In this document: one piece after another, positions 1 to 8,668 of the stretch
Numbering within the stretch: the first letter of the stretch is position 1
How the letters are laid out: each line of letters opens with the position of its first letter
Source of the DNA: Pseudomonas sp. MYb185
GTDB lineage: Bacteria > Pseudomonadota > Gammaproteobacteria > Pseudomonadales > Pseudomonadaceae
Assembly: GCF_002979975.1 (NCBI RefSeq)
Contig: NZ_PCQD01000009.1
Location: forward strand, 60,409-124,408
DNA length: 64,000 nt
Reading direction: 5' to 3'
Made by a program: the position numbers and the translations under genes
The notes under the pieces: generated by a model
What the model was told of the DNA's origin: nothing
Database searches by the model: none
The model's input: only the letters and a program-made list of their open reading frames with translations

Positions 1-12
1 ATTCATGCAAGC

Positions 13-954
13 TTATCGATAGGCCTGACTGAATGAGGTATCGACAATCTCGCCGACTTCGAACTTCTCGGGCAAGGCCCCGGTTTCCAGCAGGAAGTCC
101 GCGGTTTCCTGATAGTCCCTGGCGGCCTGTTCATCGATAGCCTCGACGGTCATGCCGGCCTGGCCGATCCAGTGGCGTGACACCGCCTGATCCAGATTCG
201 CGCGCTTGGCCCAGAGATCGGCATACTCGTCCTTGTTGGCCTCGACCCAGGCCCGCGCCTGTTTCAGGCGGCCAAGGAAGTCGGCAATGGCCTCACGCTT
301 GGGTTCGATGGAGTTGGCGTTCGCCGCAATGCTGGACAAGCCGGGCATCAGCCCCTCGGCGGTAATGATCGGCCGGGCGCCGGAAAACACGATCTGCTGG
401 GAGATGTAGGGTTCCCAGACCGGGAAGGCATCGATACTGCCGGTCGGCAACGCGGCGGCGGCATCGATCGGCATCAGCTTGATGAAATCCACATGATCCT
501 GCGGCAGCCCGGCCTGCTCCAGTGCGCGCAGGGTCAGCTGCTGGCTCCAGGCGCCGGGCCAGTAGGCCACTTTCTTGCCCTTGAGGTCATGGATATTCCG
601 GGCTGGGGAATCCTTGGGCACCAGCAGCGCGATGGTCTGCAGATTCTGCCGGGAAACACCGATCAGCTTGACCGGCGCGCCCTTGGCGGCCAGGAACAGA
701 AAACCGGAATCACCGAGAAACCCCAGATCCAGCGCGCCCGCATCCAGGCCTTCGGCTACCGGCGCGGCGGACTGGAAGTGTTTCCACTCGACCTTGTACG
801 GCGCGCCCTCCAGCACGCCGGAGGCTTCCACCGATGCCCGCACGTTATAGTAGTTCTGGTCACCGATTCTCAATACCTGATCGGCGCCATGAACCAGTGG
901 CGCCGCCAGCAGCAGGCCGGCCACGGCGGTACGCAACAGTTTGAATGCTTTCAT
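13..954 (-). CDS. ABC transporter substrate-binding protein, SsuA/TauA-like (sulfonate type)
   Basis: Periplasmic binding protein of 313 aa for an ABC importer of the nitrate/sulfonate/taurine class. A signal peptide (residues 1-23, ending near VHGAD) is followed by the type II binding fold: RIGDQNYYN at the start of the mature part, a LDLGFLGDSG segment, LKGKKVAYWPG and a DAFPVWEPY segment, all typical of the SsuA family. ATG at 952-954. It lies 9 bases after the SsuD-like gene 964-2049 and is the last visible gene of the minus-strand operon. The matching permease and ATPase would be expected beyond the left edge of the window. The family is recognised with confidence; the ligand (an alkanesulfonate or related compound) is inferred from neighbours. 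Confidence 0.85.
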   Translation of the reverse strand: MKAFKLLRTAVAGLLLAAPLVHGADQVLRIGDQNYYNVRASVEASGVLEGAPYKVEWKHFQSAAPVAEGLDAGALDLGFLGDSGFLFLAAKGAPVKLIGVSRQNLQTIALLVPKDSPARNIHDLKGKKVAYWPGAWSQQLTLRALEQAGLPQDHVDFIKLMPIDAAAALPTGSIDAFPVWEPYISQQIVFSGARPIITAEGLMPGLSSIAANANSIEPKREAIADFLGRLKQARAWVEANKDEYADLWAKRANLDQAVSRHWIGQAGMTVEAIDEQAARDYQETADFLLETGALPEKFEVGEIVDTSFSQAYR

Positions 955-963
955 CTCGACTCC

Positions 964-2049
964 TCAATAAGCCAGCCGTTCGAACAGGCTGGTGGTACGT
1001 TCACGAATGGCCGGAATCAGCTCCTTGCCGTACAGCACGGCATCGTTGAGCGGATCGAAGCCACGAATCAGAAAGGTGGAAATACCCAGTTTGTAGTATT
1101 CGCCCAGGGCATCGGCCACCTGCTCGGGCGTGCCGACCAGCGCGGTGGAGTTCCACCTGGCGCCGGTGAGCTTCGCCACCCCGGTCCATAGCCGCTGGTC
1201 GAGCACGTCGCCCTTGGCCGCCGCGGCCAGCAGACGCTGCGAGCCGACGTTTTCCGGCTGGTGATCGGCCAGCGGCAGGCCCAGGCGGATACGGTTCTCG
1301 CGCACCTGCTCGAGCACCTCGGCGGCGCGTTTCCAGGCGGCCTCTTCGGTGTCGGCGACAATCGGCCGGAAGGACACCGAGAAACGCGGGCTACGCCCCT
1401 GCGCCTCGGCAACGCTGCGCACCTTGGCAACATGCTCGGCCACCGCCGCCAAGGGTTCGCCCCAGAGCATGTAGGTGTCGGCATGCCGCGATGCCACCTC
1501 GATCGCCGCGGCGGAGGAGCCGCTGAAGTAGATCGGAATATGCGGACGCTGCACGGTGCGCACCGCTGGCGAGGCGCCCTGGAAGCGATAGAAACGCCCA
1601 CTGAAGTCCACCGGCTGTTCGGCGGTCCAGATCGCTTTCAGCGCCTGCAGATATTCATCGGTGCGGGCATAGCGCTGGTCATGATCGAGGTAGTCGCCAT
1701 CGCGTTGCAGATCCTCATCGCTGCCACCGCTGACCACGTTGAGCGCCAGCCGTCCACCACTGAACTGGTCGAGGGTCGCCAGTTGCCGGGCCGCCAGCGG
1801 CGGCGCAATGACGCCCGGGCGGTAAGCCAGAAGAATGCCCAGCTTCCTGGTGGCGGCCACGGCGAACGAACTGACCACCGCCCCCTCCGGCCCGTTGGAG
1901 AAATAGCCGACCAGCACCCGGTCGAATCCCGCCGCCTCGTGGGCGCGGGCAAAACCCTTGACGAAGGCGGGATCGACCGCCTCGCCCAGAGGCTGGTCGA
2001 CCTCGGAGCTGGGTGAGGCGGTGATCATGCCGAGAATTTCAACACTCAT
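964..2049 (-). CDS. LLM-class FMNH2-dependent monooxygenase, SsuD-like
   Basis: Bacterial-luciferase-like TIM-barrel enzyme of 361 aa. Known members (SsuD) use FMNH2 from a separate reductase plus O2 to split alkanesulfonates into aldehyde and sulfite in the cytoplasm. Visible family marks are AYRPGVIAPPLAARQLATLD near residue 95, a NVVSGGS flavin-pocket segment, the DHDQRYARTDEYL segment and a C-terminal VGTPEQVADAL. Start ATG at 2047-2049 has GGGGAG upstream. It resembles the product of 6169-7260 along its whole length, so the operon carries two related monooxygenases. No flavin reductase is present in the window. Exact substrate unknown. Confidence 0.88.
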   Translation of the reverse strand: MSVEILGMITASPSSEVDQPLGEAVDPAFVKGFARAHEAAGFDRVLVGYFSNGPEGAVVSSFAVAATRKLGILLAYRPGVIAPPLAARQLATLDQFSGGRLALNVVSGGSDEDLQRDGDYLDHDQRYARTDEYLQALKAIWTAEQPVDFSGRFYRFQGASPAVRTVQRPHIPIYFSGSSAAAIEVASRHADTYMLWGEPLAAVAEHVAKVRSVAEAQGRSPRFSVSFRPIVADTEEAAWKRAAEVLEQVRENRIRLGLPLADHQPENVGSQRLLAAAAKGDVLDQRLWTGVAKLTGARWNSTALVGTPEQVADALGEYYKLGISTFLIRGFDPLNDAVLYGKELIPAIRERTTSLFERLAY

Positions 2050-2095
2050 GTTCTGAGCTCCCCTTGCGATGTCGATCCACAGTGTCTGCCAGCCA

Positions 2096-3091
2096 TCATT
2101 CGATCTTCACGCCCGCCTCGGCGATCACCCCGGCCCAGCGCTGGTAATCCGCCTGGATGATGTTGGCGAACTCCTCGGGCGTGGTGTTTTCCACGCTGAT
2201 GCCGTTCTCGGCAAAACGCTCGGCGGTCAACGGCGAGGCGGCGATGATGGCGATTTCCCGGCTCAGCCGTTCAATCACCGGCGCCGGCGTAGCTGCCGGT
2301 GCGACGATGCCGAACCAGCCGGAAACGACGAACCCCTCCAGCCCCGCCTCCGCGGCGGTGGGCACTTCCGGCAGCAGTGGCGAACGTTCGGCAGAGCTCA
2401 GCGCCAGCCCCCTGACCTTGCCGGCACGGATCTGCGGCGCGAGTATGGTCAGGGTATCCACCGCCACGTCCACCTGCCCGCCCAGCAGCCCGGTGATCGC
2501 CGGCGCGCTGCCGGCATAGGGAATGTGCAACAGATCAGTGCCACTCAGGTTCTTGAACAGCTCACCCGACAGGTGGCAAAGGGTGCCGTTGCCGCAGGAG
2601 GAATAGGTGATATCCCCGGGCCGGGCCTTGGCCGCGGCGATCAGCTCCTGCAGGCTGTCCACTTTCAGGTTGTCGTTCACCGCGATCACGTTGGGAATCG
2701 ACGCCAGCACGCCAACCGGCGCGAAGTCCTTGAGCGGATCGAAGCGCAGGTTGGTCGCCAGGTGCGGCAGGATGGTCAGTTGCCCGGCGGTCGCCAGGGA
2801 CAGCGTGTAGCCATCCGCGCTGGCCTTGGCCGCCGCCTCGGCGGCTATCGCGGTGCCGGCGCCGGGTTTGTTGTCGACCACCACCGGCTGGCCCAGAGCG
2901 GCAGACAACTGCTCGGCATAGTAGCGGCCAACGGTATCGGCGCCGCCTCCGGGTGGGAACGGCACGATAAGGGTGATCGGCTTGGTCGGCCAGTCGGCGG
3001 CCTGGACGCTGGCGGCACTGGCGAACAGCGCCACGCTGCCCAGCGCCAGGGCACGGCCCAGGGCGCCCAGGGAGAAACGGATCTTGCTCAT
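2096..3091 (-). CDS. TctC/Bug-family periplasmic binding protein (copy 1)
   Basis: Extracytoplasmic solute receptor (331 aa) of a tripartite tricarboxylate transporter (TTT). The signal peptide ends at VQAADWP, and the mature start carries the Bug signature KPITLIVPFPPGGGADT. Later DVAVDTLTILAPQIRAGK and GLALSSAERSPLLPEVPT match the family. An in-frame upstream codon at 3157 exists, but the ATG at 3089-3091 has GAGGA at the right distance and starts a proper signal peptide, so it was chosen. It is a close paralogue of the adjacent 3120-4106 gene. Bug proteins bind carboxylated ligands; in this operon a sulfo-carboxylate is an attractive but unproven ligand. Confidence 0.88.
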   Translation of the reverse strand: MSKIRFSLGALGRALALGSVALFASAASVQAADWPTKPITLIVPFPPGGGADTVGRYYAEQLSAALGQPVVVDNKPGAGTAIAAEAAAKASADGYTLSLATAGQLTILPHLATNLRFDPLKDFAPVGVLASIPNVIAVNDNLKVDSLQELIAAAKARPGDITYSSCGNGTLCHLSGELFKNLSGTDLLHIPYAGSAPAITGLLGGQVDVAVDTLTILAPQIRAGKVRGLALSSAERSPLLPEVPTAAEAGLEGFVVSGWFGIVAPAATPAPVIERLSREIAIIAASPLTAERFAENGISVENTTPEEFANIIQADYQRWAGVIAEAGVKIE

Positions 3092-3119
3092 GATCGATGT
3101 CCTCACGCCTTGCGGCGTC

Positions 3120-4106
3120 TCAGTCGAAGGTAATGTTGGCGGAGCGCACGACGTCACCGTACTTGTCGTAATCGCTGCGAATCTGGGTGGCGAAGGCTTC
3201 CGGCGTGGATGGCCAGGCCGTCAGCCCCTGGGTCGCCAGTTTGTCTTTCACCTGCTGGGATGCGGCAGCCTGGTTGATCTCCTGGTTGAGGCGCTCGACG
3301 ATATCCGCCGGGGTAGCCGCGGCAACGGCCAGGCCAAACCAGGACGTCACTTCAAAGCCGGGATAACCCAGCTCGGCCACCGTGGGTACATCCGGCAACA
3401 GCGCCGAACGCTCCGCCGAGGCGATGGCCAGGCCACGCAGCTTGCCGCCCTGAATCTGCGGCGCGAGGATGGTCAGGGTATCCACCGCCAGATCGACATT
3501 GCCGCCCAGCACCGAGGTCACCGCCGGCGCGCTGCCGCGGAAGGGAACGTGCAGCAGTTCGGTGCCGGTCTGCTGGAGGAAATACTCACCCGCCAGGTGG
3601 ATGATGGTGCCACTGCCGCTGGACGAGTAGGACAGCTCGCCGGGCTTGGCCTTGGCCAGCTCGATCAGCTCTTGCAGGCTCTGTACCGGCACCTTGTCAT
3701 TGGCGGCGATCACCACGCCGGTCGAGGCCAGCAACGAGACCGGGGCGAAACTCTTGAACGGGTCGAACTTGAGGTTGTTGACGATATGCGGCAGCACGGT
3801 CAACTGGCCGGTGGGCACCAGTGACAGGGTGTAGCCGTCAGCCGGGCTATTGGCCACCAGCTCGGCAGCAATCGCGGTACCGGCGCCCGGCTTGTTTTCC
3901 ACCACCACGGTTTGTCCGAGCGAGCCGCTGAGGGCATCGGCGTAGATCCGCGCCACGGTATCGGCGGCGCCACCGGGCGGGTAAGGCACGATGAAGGTAA
4001 TCGGCTTGGTCGGCCAATCGCTGGCCTGGGCCGGCAACGCACCAGCCAGGGCAGAGAGAGACAGCAGCGGCAGCAGAATGCGCCGGGCGAAACGAATCAG
4101 AGACAT
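3120..4106 (-). CDS. TctC/Bug-family periplasmic binding protein (copy 2)
   Basis: Second Bug receptor, 328 aa, 28 bases upstream of copy 1. Signal peptide (residues 1-29, ending AQASD), signature KPITFIVPYPPGGAADT, then VDLAVDTLTILAPQIQGGK and AIASAERSALLPDVPT, aligning with copy 1 throughout. The ATG at 4104-4106 is preceded by AAGGA; the longer frame to 4154 lacks a plausible site. It lies about 100 bases after tctA-like 4212-5714 in the same orientation. Tandem duplication of the receptor next to a single TctA/TctB pair suggests two ligands feeding one membrane unit. Confidence 0.88.
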   Translation of the reverse strand: MSLIRFARRILLPLLSLSALAGALPAQASDWPTKPITFIVPYPPGGAADTVARIYADALSGSLGQTVVVENKPGAGTAIAAELVANSPADGYTLSLVPTGQLTVLPHIVNNLKFDPFKSFAPVSLLASTGVVIAANDKVPVQSLQELIELAKAKPGELSYSSSGSGTIIHLAGEYFLQQTGTELLHVPFRGSAPAVTSVLGGNVDLAVDTLTILAPQIQGGKLRGLAIASAERSALLPDVPTVAELGYPGFEVTSWFGLAVAAATPADIVERLNQEINQAAASQQVKDKLATQGLTAWPSTPEAFATQIRSDYDKYGDVVRSANITFD

Positions 4107-4211
4107 GCTTGCTTTCCTTGTAATCGATTGCTTGAGAAAAAGCCCGACCGTCATTGGCAGTACTGTTGGCAGCCCTGAAATCAGCGAAGTGTCCGGCAGA
4201 AAATAGTGGTG

Positions 4212-5714
4212 TCATTCCTCGGTAAAGGCGGCCTCACGGGTACGGCGAAACGTCGGCAGCAGCATGATCACCAGCAGCCCGACGGCCAGCAGCAGCAAGG
4301 TCAGGCTCAGTGGCCGGGTGAAGAACACCGTGGCGTCGCCACGCGACAGCAGCATAGCGCGGCGCAGGTTTTCCTCCATCATCGGCCCGAGGATGAAACC
4401 CAGCAGCAGGGGCGCCGGCTCGCAGCGCAACTTGATGAACAGATAGCCCAGCACCCCGAAACCCACCGTCAGCAGCACGTCGAACAGGCTGTTGTTGACG
4501 CTGTAGACACCGATGCAGCAGAACAGCAGGATGGCTGGATAGAGCATGCGATACGGCACCGACAGCAGCTTGACCCAGATACCGATCAGCGGCAGGTTGA
4601 GCATCAGCAGCAGGACGTTACCCACCCACATGCTGACGATCACCCCCCAGAACAGTTCGGGCCGCTCGGTTATCACCTGCGGGCCGGGCACGATGCCGTG
4701 GATCATCATCGCGCCGACCATCAGCGCCATCACCGCATTCGACGGCAGGCCCATGACCAGCAGCGGAATGAAGGAGGTCTGGGCGCCGGCATTGTTGGCC
4801 GACTCCGGCCCGGCAACCCCCTCGATGGCGCCCTTGCCGAAGCGCGACGGGTCCTTGGCCAGGCGTTTCTCGACCATGTAGGAGGCGAAGGCGCTGAGCA
4901 TCGCCCCGCCGCCGGGCAATATCCCCAGGATCGAGCCCAGACCGGTGCCCCTGGCGATCGGCTTCCAGGAACGCCGATAGTCGTCACGGCTGGGCAATAT
5001 GCGGCCCACCTTGCTGACACTGATCTTGCGGGTTTCATCGCGCTCGAGATTGGAGATGATCTCGCCAATGCCGAAGATGCCCATGGAGATGACCACGAAG
5101 CTGATGCCATCGGCCAGCTCCGGCAAGCCGAAGGTAAAGCGCTCTTCGCCCGAATTGACGTCCACACCGATCAGGCCGAGCAGCAGCCCTAGCAGGGTCA
5201 TGGCCACCGCCTTGAGCAGGTCGCCCTGGGCCAGCACCACCGCGGCGACCAGCCCCAGCAGCATCAGCGAGAAATATTCGGCCGGGCCGAACTTGAGGGC
5301 AAAGGCCGCCAGGGGGGTGGCCGCCGCCGCCACCAGCAGGATGGCGAAGCTGCCGGCGATGAAGGAGCCGATGGCGGCGATACCCAGGGCCGCGCCGGCC
5401 CTGCCCTTTCGAGCCATGGCATGGCCGTCGAGACAGGTCACCACCGATGACGACTCCCCCGGTAGATTCACCAGGATCGCCGTGGTCGAGCCGCCATACT
5501 GGGCGCCATAGTAGATACCCGAGAGCATGATCAGCGCGGCGGCCGGCGACAGGCCGTAGGTAATCGGCAGCAGCATGGCGATGGTGGCGACCGGCCCCAG
5601 GCCCGGCAATACCCCTACAAGGGTGCCGAGGGTCACGCCGATCAGGCAGTAGAGCAGATTGTTCCAGGTCAGCGCCGCCTCGACGCCTATCGCCAGATTC
5701 GCCAGCAGTTCCAT
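4212..5714 (-). CDS. TctA-family large permease of a tripartite tricarboxylate transporter
   Basis: Integral membrane protein of 500 aa with the length and features of TctA: a glycine-rich GVLPGLGPVATIAMLLP motif near residue 35, GIYYGAQYGGSTTAILVN near residue 67, and a second half repeating this pattern (ILPGGGAMLSAFASY, then FIPLLVMGLPSNAVMALMVG). About 11-12 hydrophobic segments are visible. It imports carboxylates by ion gradient with TctB and a TctC receptor. ATG at 5712-5714 with AAGGGG upstream. TctB (5727-6188) lies immediately upstream and the two receptors downstream, so all TTT parts are co-transcribed inside the organosulfur operon. Confidence 0.92.
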   Translation of the reverse strand: MELLANLAIGVEAALTWNNLLYCLIGVTLGTLVGVLPGLGPVATIAMLLPITYGLSPAAALIMLSGIYYGAQYGGSTTAILVNLPGESSSVVTCLDGHAMARKGRAGAALGIAAIGSFIAGSFAILLVAAAATPLAAFALKFGPAEYFSLMLLGLVAAVVLAQGDLLKAVAMTLLGLLLGLIGVDVNSGEERFTFGLPELADGISFVVISMGIFGIGEIISNLERDETRKISVSKVGRILPSRDDYRRSWKPIARGTGLGSILGILPGGGAMLSAFASYMVEKRLAKDPSRFGKGAIEGVAGPESANNAGAQTSFIPLLVMGLPSNAVMALMVGAMMIHGIVPGPQVITERPELFWGVIVSMWVGNVLLLMLNLPLIGIWVKLLSVPYRMLYPAILLFCCIGVYSVNNSLFDVLLTVGFGVLGYLFIKLRCEPAPLLLGFILGPMMEENLRRAMLLSRGDATVFFTRPLSLTLLLLAVGLLVIMLLPTFRRTREAAFTEE

Positions 5715-5726
5715 GCGAGAGGCCCC

Positions 5727-6188
5727 TTATACCGGCAGGACGGGCAAGTGCAGGCCCAGTCCATAAGCGAAAACCAGCACACCGAAACAGGCCAGCGCCG
5801 CGCTGATGCCGGCCAGTTCGCCAAGGTGCGTCTTGCGCCGGGCATAACCGCTGATGACGGTCATCACCACGGTGGCCAACAGCAATCCGAGGCTGGGCAC
5901 CAGCAGGGCAAAGGCCACGACGCTGCCGCCGATGAACAGCGCCGGACGGATGCGGAACAGATCGCCGACCTCCTCGCGCTCCGCACGCGAGAAACTCAGG
6001 CTGCGCAACAACACCAGCAGCCCGAGCAGAGCCAGGCAGACGCCTACCAGCGTCGGGAAATAGCCGGCGCCCATGCGCATGGCGGTACCCAGCGGGTAAC
6101 CCGCCGCGATCCATGCGCCACCGGCGCCAATCAGAATGAACAGCCCACCGGCGACGGCGTCGTGGGGCTTATGCAGACTGATATTCAC
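5727..6188 (-). CDS. TctB-family small permease, GTG start overlapping the upstream gene
   Basis: Small membrane subunit (153 aa) of the TTT system with four hydrophobic segments: AVAGGLFILIGAGGAWIAAG, GVCLALLGLLVLL, PALFIGGSVVAFALLVPSLG and a C-terminal FGVLVFAYGLGLHLPV. The likely start is GTG at 6186-6188 rather than the ATG 18 bases further upstream, because GGAGGA sits just before the GTG and encodes part of the longer reading. This start lies inside the last 20 bases of the monooxygenase gene 6169-7260, so translation of the two is probably coupled. TctA follows after 12 bases. Confidence 0.85.
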   Translation of the reverse strand: MNISLHKPHDAVAGGLFILIGAGGAWIAAGYPLGTAMRMGAGYFPTLVGVCLALLGLLVLLRSLSFSRAEREEVGDLFRIRPALFIGGSVVAFALLVPSLGLLLATVVMTVISGYARRKTHLGELAGISAALACFGVLVFAYGLGLHLPVLPV

Positions 6189-7260
6189 GGGCTTTCCTCC
6201 GGGCATCGATCTTGGCGCGGGTCAGCGGAATCAGCTCGCGGCCATAATCCACGGCATCATTGAGTGGATCGAAACCACGGATCAGAAAGGTGGTCACCCC
6301 CAGGTCGTAATAGGCCAGGAAGGCATCGGCAACCTGTTCCGGCGTGCCGACCAGCGCGGTGGAGTTGTGGCTGCCGCCGACCAGCGCGGCGATACCGGTC
6401 CACAGGCAGCTGTCCACCCGCTCACCCCTGGCCACGGTTTCCAGCAGGCGCTGGGCGCCGACGCTTTCGCTCTTCTTCGGCAGCACCTGCCCGGCGTTCT
6501 CGATACGCTGGCGAGCCGCCCGCAGGATGCCCTCGGCCTTGGCCCAGGCCGCCGCCTCGGTGTCGGCGATGATCGGCCGGAACGACACGCTGAACTGCAC
6601 CTCGCGACCATGCCGGGCGGCTTCGGCGCGTACCCTGGCAATGGTCTCCGCGGTCTGCTCCAGCGACTCGCCCCACAGCGCGAACACATCCGCATGCTTG
6701 CCCGCCACGCGCAGGGCCGCCGGCGAGGAGCCTCCGAAGAACACCGGGATATGCGGCTGCTGGATCGGCTTGATGGCCGAACCGGCACCCTCTGCGCGGT
6801 AGATCGCGCCCTGATGATCGAAGGGCTGGTCGCTGGTCCAGACCCTTTTCAGGATGTCGATGAACTCATCGGTGCGCGCGTAACGCTGGTCATGGTCGAG
6901 ATAGTCGCCGTCCTTGCGCTGCTCGGCATCGCTGCCGCCGCTGATGATGTGCACCGCCAGACGGCCGTCGAGCAGATGATCCAGGGTCGCCAGCTTGCGC
7001 GCCGCCAGGGTTGGGGCAACGAATCCGGGGCGATGGGCCAGCAGGAATTTGATCTTCGATGTGGCCAGCCCCGCCAGCGCCACCACCAGGAAGCCGTCCG
7101 GCTGATCGGACCAGTAGCCCACCAGCACCCGGTCGAAACCGGCTTCTTCATGGGCCTGGGCAAACCGGCGGATATACTGCTTGTCGAAAATGCTGCCCCT
7201 AGGCTCGATGGTTTCCGAGGTCTCGCGGTGCCCGATCATGCCAATGAACTGAATACTCAT
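6169..7260 (-). CDS. LLM-class FMNH2-dependent monooxygenase, SsuD-like (second copy)
   Basis: Flavin-dependent monooxygenase of 363 aa related to SsuD and to the product of 964-2049. It shares LAHRPGFVAPTLAARKLATL, a HIISGGSDAEQ segment, LDHDQRYARTDEF, FFGGSSPAAL and the C-terminal VGTPEQVADAF and DPLNDAVDYGRELIP blocks. Start at ATG 7258-7260 (GAGGAG upstream); the frame extends to 7311 without a convincing site. It begins one base after the stop of the DszC/SfnB-like gene and overlaps the GTG of tctB. Both enzymes need reduced flavin from elsewhere. It might act on a sulfonate or sulfone; the exact substrate is not visible. Confidence 0.88.
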   Translation of the reverse strand: MSIQFIGMIGHRETSETIEPRGSIFDKQYIRRFAQAHEEAGFDRVLVGYWSDQPDGFLVVALAGLATSKIKFLLAHRPGFVAPTLAARKLATLDHLLDGRLAVHIISGGSDAEQRKDGDYLDHDQRYARTDEFIDILKRVWTSDQPFDHQGAIYRAEGAGSAIKPIQQPHIPVFFGGSSPAALRVAGKHADVFALWGESLEQTAETIARVRAEAARHGREVQFSVSFRPIIADTEAAAWAKAEGILRAARQRIENAGQVLPKKSESVGAQRLLETVARGERVDSCLWTGIAALVGGSHNSTALVGTPEQVADAFLAYYDLGVTTFLIRGFDPLNDAVDYGRELIPLTRAKIDARRKAREYQSA

Positions 7261-7261
7261 G

Positions 7262-8488
7262 TCACACAACTCCTCTGCCGGAATGGGATGCGGGCTCGGC
7301 CGCTTGGGCAAAAACCGCCTTGCCGCTGTTGATCAGCAAGGTGTCGTCCTGCGGGGTATGGATACGGCTGCACAATACGTCGCGGTAGTGGCGCTCCAGG
7401 GCGTTGCGCCGGCTGAGGCCGGGATTGCCACTGGCCTGCACCGCCAGCTCGACCGTCTGGATGGCCTGATTGGTTACCAGGAACTTGACCTGCCCCGCTC
7501 GCTCGGGCGCTACCCGCCCCTGGGACGCCGATTCCAGCAACAGCTGGCTGGAAAACAGCAGGCTGTCGATCCGCCCGACGATCTCCTGGAAACGTGGCAG
7601 GCTGGCCAGCGCGGCCCCCAGGTTGGCCGGTTTCCTGTCCTGCAACCAGTTGACGAACCAGTCCCTGGCCGCCCGGGCAACACCGTCATAGACGCTGGAA
7701 ATCAGTACCGCCATCCATAGCTGGGCCTCGGCATCCAGCTCCGGCCGATGCGCGCTCCAGGGGCTGACGTTGACCGCGTGATCCAGTGGCACCAACACAT
7801 CGTCGAAACGGATCTCGTGGCTGCAGGTGGCGCGCATGCCCAGATGGTCCCAGTCCTCGATGATGCGGATGCCGGGGCTGTCCTTGTGCACCAGCCAGGC
7901 GCCGACCAGCGGATCGGCATCATCGCTGCGGGCCCAGACCAGATACCAGGTAAGGCCATAGCTGCCGGTGGAGTAGATCTTGCTGCCGGACAGGCGCCAG
8001 CCTTCATCGGTTCGCCGTGCCAGCATGGCGGGCAGGCCGCCACGGGCGGGAGTGCCGAGATCCGGCTCGACTCGCAGGGCATTGACCAGCGCGCCGTTGC
8101 GCACCGCGTCCAGCGAGACGCGCTCGCGCAGGTGGGCGGGCCAGTGGGGACTGCTGTGCAGACGGCCATGCTGCATGTATTGCATGACCAGAATCAGGGC
8201 GGTGGAAGGCTCGCCGTAGGCGACTTCACCAATCACCCGCGCCGCATCGGCCAGGGAACCGCCAAGGCCGCCATAGGCCTTGGGCACCGTCAGGCCCAGC
8301 AGCCCCTGCTGATGCAACACGGCGAAATTGTCCCAGGGAAAGGCCGCGCTGCGATCGAGGGCCTCGGCGCCGGCCTGGAAGGTGCGCTTCAGGCCGGCCA
8401 GCGCCTCGGCGGCCTGGGCCTGATCCAGCCAATCGACCGGTGGCAGGGCGGACGAAAGCGAGTCCGCATGGTGGGTTGCGTAAGACAT
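7262..8488 (-). CDS. Acyl-CoA dehydrogenase-fold flavoprotein, SfnB/DszC-like
   Basis: First gene of the operon, 408 aa. The acyl-CoA dehydrogenase fold is recognisable (GLTVPKAYGGLGGSLADAA near residue 75, LSGSKIYSTGSYGLTWYLVW near 170, a C-terminal helical half with VQASGNPGLSRRNALERHYR). The DTLLINSGKAV tail and the sulfur context point to the SfnB / DszC branch, whose members are flavin-dependent oxygenases or sulfur-acquisition oxidoreductases rather than beta-oxidation enzymes. Start ATG 8486-8488; upstream AAAGAG is an acceptable site. The gene follows a 180-base AT-rich promoter region downstream of the lysR gene. Confidence 0.85.
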   Translation of the reverse strand: MSYATHHADSLSSALPPVDWLDQAQAAEALAGLKRTFQAGAEALDRSAAFPWDNFAVLHQQGLLGLTVPKAYGGLGGSLADAARVIGEVAYGEPSTALILVMQYMQHGRLHSSPHWPAHLRERVSLDAVRNGALVNALRVEPDLGTPARGGLPAMLARRTDEGWRLSGSKIYSTGSYGLTWYLVWARSDDADPLVGAWLVHKDSPGIRIIEDWDHLGMRATCSHEIRFDDVLVPLDHAVNVSPWSAHRPELDAEAQLWMAVLISSVYDGVARAARDWFVNWLQDRKPANLGAALASLPRFQEIVGRIDSLLFSSQLLLESASQGRVAPERAGQVKFLVTNQAIQTVELAVQASGNPGLSRRNALERHYRDVLCSRIHTPQDDTLLINSGKAVFAQAAEPASHSGRGVV

Positions 8489-8668
8489 GGGGGTAGGCTC
8501 TTTCCTTAACCGTCTGCTCGTGATGCCACGTTGAGATAGAAGGTTATTCTTATAAAATAAGCACAGGAAAGACTTTTTAGTTATATGCTAATTATTAATT
8601 ATTTTGATCAAAATATTATTCAATATGCAAAATTAACATATTACAAATACCCGCCCCAGCCAACCCCG
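8489..8668. promoter_or_regulatory. AT-rich promoter region of the organosulfur operon
   Basis: Much richer in A+T than its surroundings. It holds CTTATAAAATAAG (8549-8561, inverted repeat of 5 bases around AAA) and a perfect 14-base palindrome ATTTTGATCAAAAT (8601-8614). TTCTTATAA at 8547-8555 recurs in inverse orientation at 9579-9587 in front of the divergent dioxygenase gene, suggesting a common binding site for the LysR product encoded between them. No confident -35/-10 pair was chosen. Confidence 0.55.
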
